Below are positions 6,189 through 7,171 of a stretch of 7,171 nucleotides of DNA, piece by piece. The stretch comes from an uncultured Rhizobiaceae group bacterium (lineage in GTDB: Bacteria > Pseudomonadota > Alphaproteobacteria > Rhizobiales > Rhizobiaceae), in the NCBI GenBank assembly GCA_937944075.1, contig CALDZZ010000156.1, positions 1 to 7,171 on the forward strand, read 5' to 3'. Below the pieces are notes generated by a model. That model ran no database searches. It saw only the letters and a list, made by a program, of their open reading frames with translations, and was not told where the DNA came from. Numbering within the stretch: the first letter of the stretch is position 1; each line of letters starts with the position of its first letter. Both the position numbers and the translations under genes were made by a program.

Positions 6189-6548
6189 ATGAAAAAATTT
6201 GTTTTATTTTTTGTCACTGTTTTAGGGTTTTCATTTTTTACCTCTTCTTTTTCGTACTCAAAGACAATTAAATTTCGAGGCAAGGTTACGATTAAGGTCG
6301 GACAATCAATCGTACTCAAGGGGGTAAGAAGTCGTAATTGTGGTGACCAGGCGGAAAAATGGGCTGATTTAGTCTCCCGGCTTCCAAAATCCAAACTTGG
6401 GACCTTCTCAGATGGAGGAGAAGGTACAGTAAACAGTAATTTCTGTGGTGGGATAGTAGGAGGACGCGGAATACGATTTACAGCTACAAAAAAAGGGAAA
6501 GAGCGCCTCAAGATATATGGTGATTTTATTCGTATCAACGTGCGCTGA
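6189..6548 (+). CDS. Small exported protein of unrecognised family
   Basis: I do not recognise this 119 aa protein. It begins with MKKFVLFFVTVLGFSFFTSS, a clear Sec-type signal peptide that probably ends near FSYS (residues 21-24), so the mature protein of about 95 aa should be periplasmic or secreted. The mature part is basic and beta-rich in look (KTIKFRGKVTIKVGQSIVLKG). It has two cysteines, Cys51 (RNCGD) and Cys86 (NFCGG), which could form a disulfide, a glycine-rich SDGGEG stretch (74-79), and a C-terminal IYGDFIRINVR strand. There is no lipobox. The gene is A/T-richer than its neighbours, uses AAA, ATT, AGA and GGA freely, and has no visible Shine-Dalgarno sequence before ATG 6189. It stands alone between terminators. 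These traits hint at transfer or lineage-specific origin. Its coherent signal peptide and following terminator make it a real gene. Confidence 0.8.
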   Translation: MKKFVLFFVTVLGFSFFTSSFSYSKTIKFRGKVTIKVGQSIVLKGVRSRNCGDQAEKWADLVSRLPKSKLGTFSDGGEGTVNSNFCGGIVGGRGIRFTATKKGKERLKIYGDFIRINVR

Positions 6549-6566
6549 TAAAAGATCTCAAAAACT

Positions 6567-6602
6567 AAAAAGCAAGCAATAATTTCATTGCTTGCTTTTT
6601 TT
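6567..6602. terminator. Bidirectional terminator between convergent genes
   Basis: AGCAAGCAAT (6571-6580) pairs with ATTGCTTGCT (6587-6596) around the 6-base loop AATTTC, and four more A-T pairs extend the stem. On the plus strand seven T residues (6596-6602) follow, ending the gene that stops at 6548. On the minus strand the A run (6561-6570, broken by CT) becomes a T-rich tail, ending the gene that stops at 6641. Its position between the two stop codons fits service to both. Confidence 0.85.
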
Positions 6603-6640
6603 GTTTTCTCTAATTGAAGATCAGGACTATTGATTTTCTA

Positions 6641-7171
6641 TTAGCTGGAAACCACGAAGTTAAAAATATTTCTTCTGGTTGCCTCAGCTTGAACTTCTGG
6701 CTTGTGGGCCGCAGGCTGTTCAGCACCAAGTATAATCGGAGTTATAGAAGGATTATTCAGCGTTACAATCTGTGGATTGCCATTGGCATCCAAGGGTAGC
6801 GGCAACGCGATATCAAATGGTTCTGGTGGTGGTGTCCTTGAAATCATCTGTTCAAGCGGCTCAAGTGAGTCACCCAAAACAATTTCTTCGGGCAATTCGA
6901 TTACAAGCTCAATGTCAGCAGGATTATTTTCTGTTGGTGGAGAAACAGGCCTCACCACCTGCTCAAGCGGCTCAAGTGCATCACCCAAAACAATCTCTTC
7001 AGGCAAGGATGGCGTAAGCGTGTCCGTTTCAGGATTGCCCAGGCTAACTGTTTGTGGATTACCATCTGCATCAAGCGGTATCGGCAATGCAATATCAAAA
7101 GCGACTTGAGGCTCCGTTATTGTTGGTTCATTGGACACCGGGTGATCTACTTCAGGCTCAGGCAATGTGCC
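6641..7171 (-). CDS. Acidic proline-rich repeat protein, C-terminal part (cut by window edge)
   Basis: I do not recognise this protein. The frame is open from the right edge to a stop at 6641 (176 residues); its start lies outside the window. A TTG at 7165 is in frame but is more likely an internal leucine codon. The visible part is rich in Pro, Glu, Asp, Leu and Asn, has no cysteine and no membrane helix, and looks extended or disordered. It holds two repeat types in mirror order: A (FDIALPIPLDADGNPQ), B (LPEEIVLGDALEPLEQ), B (LPEEIVLGDSLEPLEQ), A (FDIALPLPLDANGNPQ). Pro/Glu-rich linkers join them. The chain then turns basic (EATRRNIF) and ends FNFVVSS. This composition suits a long surface, periplasmic or scaffold protein, but the function cannot be inferred. 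Conservation of protein between repeat copies with silent base changes supports translation in this frame over the open plus-strand frames opposite it. Confidence 0.75.
   Translation of the reverse strand, partial: GTLPEPEVDHPVSNEPTITEPQVAFDIALPIPLDADGNPQTVSLGNPETDTLTPSLPEEIVLGDALEPLEQVVRPVSPPTENNPADIELVIELPEEIVLGDSLEPLEQMISRTPPPEPFDIALPLPLDANGNPQIVTLNNPSITPIILGAEQPAAHKPEVQAEATRRNIFNFVVSS
6763..6817 (-). repeat. Repeat A, copy 2 (encodes FDIALPLPLDANGNPQ)
   Basis: This stretch aligns without gaps to 7045-7099, 282 bases (94 codons) away. It encodes the same peptide, with Leu for Ile and Asn for Asp. Many differences are at third codon positions. Confidence 0.8.
6852..6895 (-). repeat. Repeat B, copy 2 (encodes LPEEIVLGDSLEPLEQ)
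   Basis: The 44 bases match 6963-7006 at 40 positions with no gap, 111 bases (37 codons) apart. The only residue change in the core is Ser for Ala. Confidence 0.85.
6963..7006 (-). repeat. Repeat B, copy 1 (encodes LPEEIVLGDALEPLEQ)
   Basis: Direct repeat partner of 6852-6895. The two B copies lie next to each other inside the A copies, so the protein order is A-B-B-A. Confidence 0.85.
7045..7099 (-). repeat. Repeat A, copy 1 (encodes FDIALPIPLDADGNPQ)
   Basis: Direct repeat partner of 6763-6817. It is the first of the four repeat units seen in the protein; more copies may lie beyond the window edge. Confidence 0.8.

Noticed and set aside
6702..7109. 135-codon plus-strand open frame opposite the repeat protein
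   Set aside because: The Ser/Gly-rich product is what the antisense of Pro/Glu/Leu-rich repeats gives; the minus frame is longer, open to the edge and ends before a suited terminator.
1..7171. CRISPR arrays, tRNA or rRNA genes, insertion sequences, toxin-antitoxin pairs
   Set aside because: I looked for regular spacered repeats, cloverleaf-type segments, transposase motifs and terminal inverted repeats and found none that I could support.

Overview
This window reads as ordinary chromosomal DNA from an alphaproteobacterium, most likely of the order Hyphomicrobiales (Rhizobiales). The reasons are the def/rmuC divergent pair, an RmuC with one N-terminal membrane helix, a glnK-amtB operon, and a cyclic-nucleotide-binding patatin protein. 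That placement rests on gene content and protein style, not on a database search. Base composition is balanced over most of the window and clearly A/T-richer in 6100-6640.

Left part (1-1494): the 5' end of a peptide deformylase gene (def, minus strand, cut by the window edge) diverges from rmuC (plus). A well-spaced -35/-10 pair for def would start transcription almost on its ATG. rmuC encodes a membrane-anchored coiled-coil protein with a PD-(D/E)XK-like nuclease domain.

Middle (1498-4142, minus): a LysR-type regulator and a cNMP-binding/patatin lipid hydrolase share an ATGA stop/start overlap, so they are almost certainly one translationally coupled operon. This operon converges on rmuC with only 3 bases between the stop codons.

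Nitrogen operon (4240-6101, plus): glnK (PII signal protein, 112 aa) and amtB (ammonium channel, 441 aa, with signal peptide and both pore histidines) diverge from lysR across a 170-base control region. That region holds a possible sigma-54 promoter (GG-N10-GC) for glnK, a -35 element for lysR, and two 13-base T-N11-A dyads of the kind LysR proteins bind. Two hairpin terminators in a row follow amtB.

Right part (6102-7171): an A/T-rich gene for a small exported protein with two cysteines, of unrecognised family, then a hairpin terminator that can serve both strands. Last comes the C-terminal 176 codons of a minus-strand acidic, proline-rich protein built from two repeat types in mirror order A-B-B-A.

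I found no tRNA, rRNA, CRISPR array, insertion sequence or obvious defence system. The most interesting idea is that the LysR/patatin pair may be tied to the divergent ammonium-sensing operon; this is an inference from layout and candidate operators.
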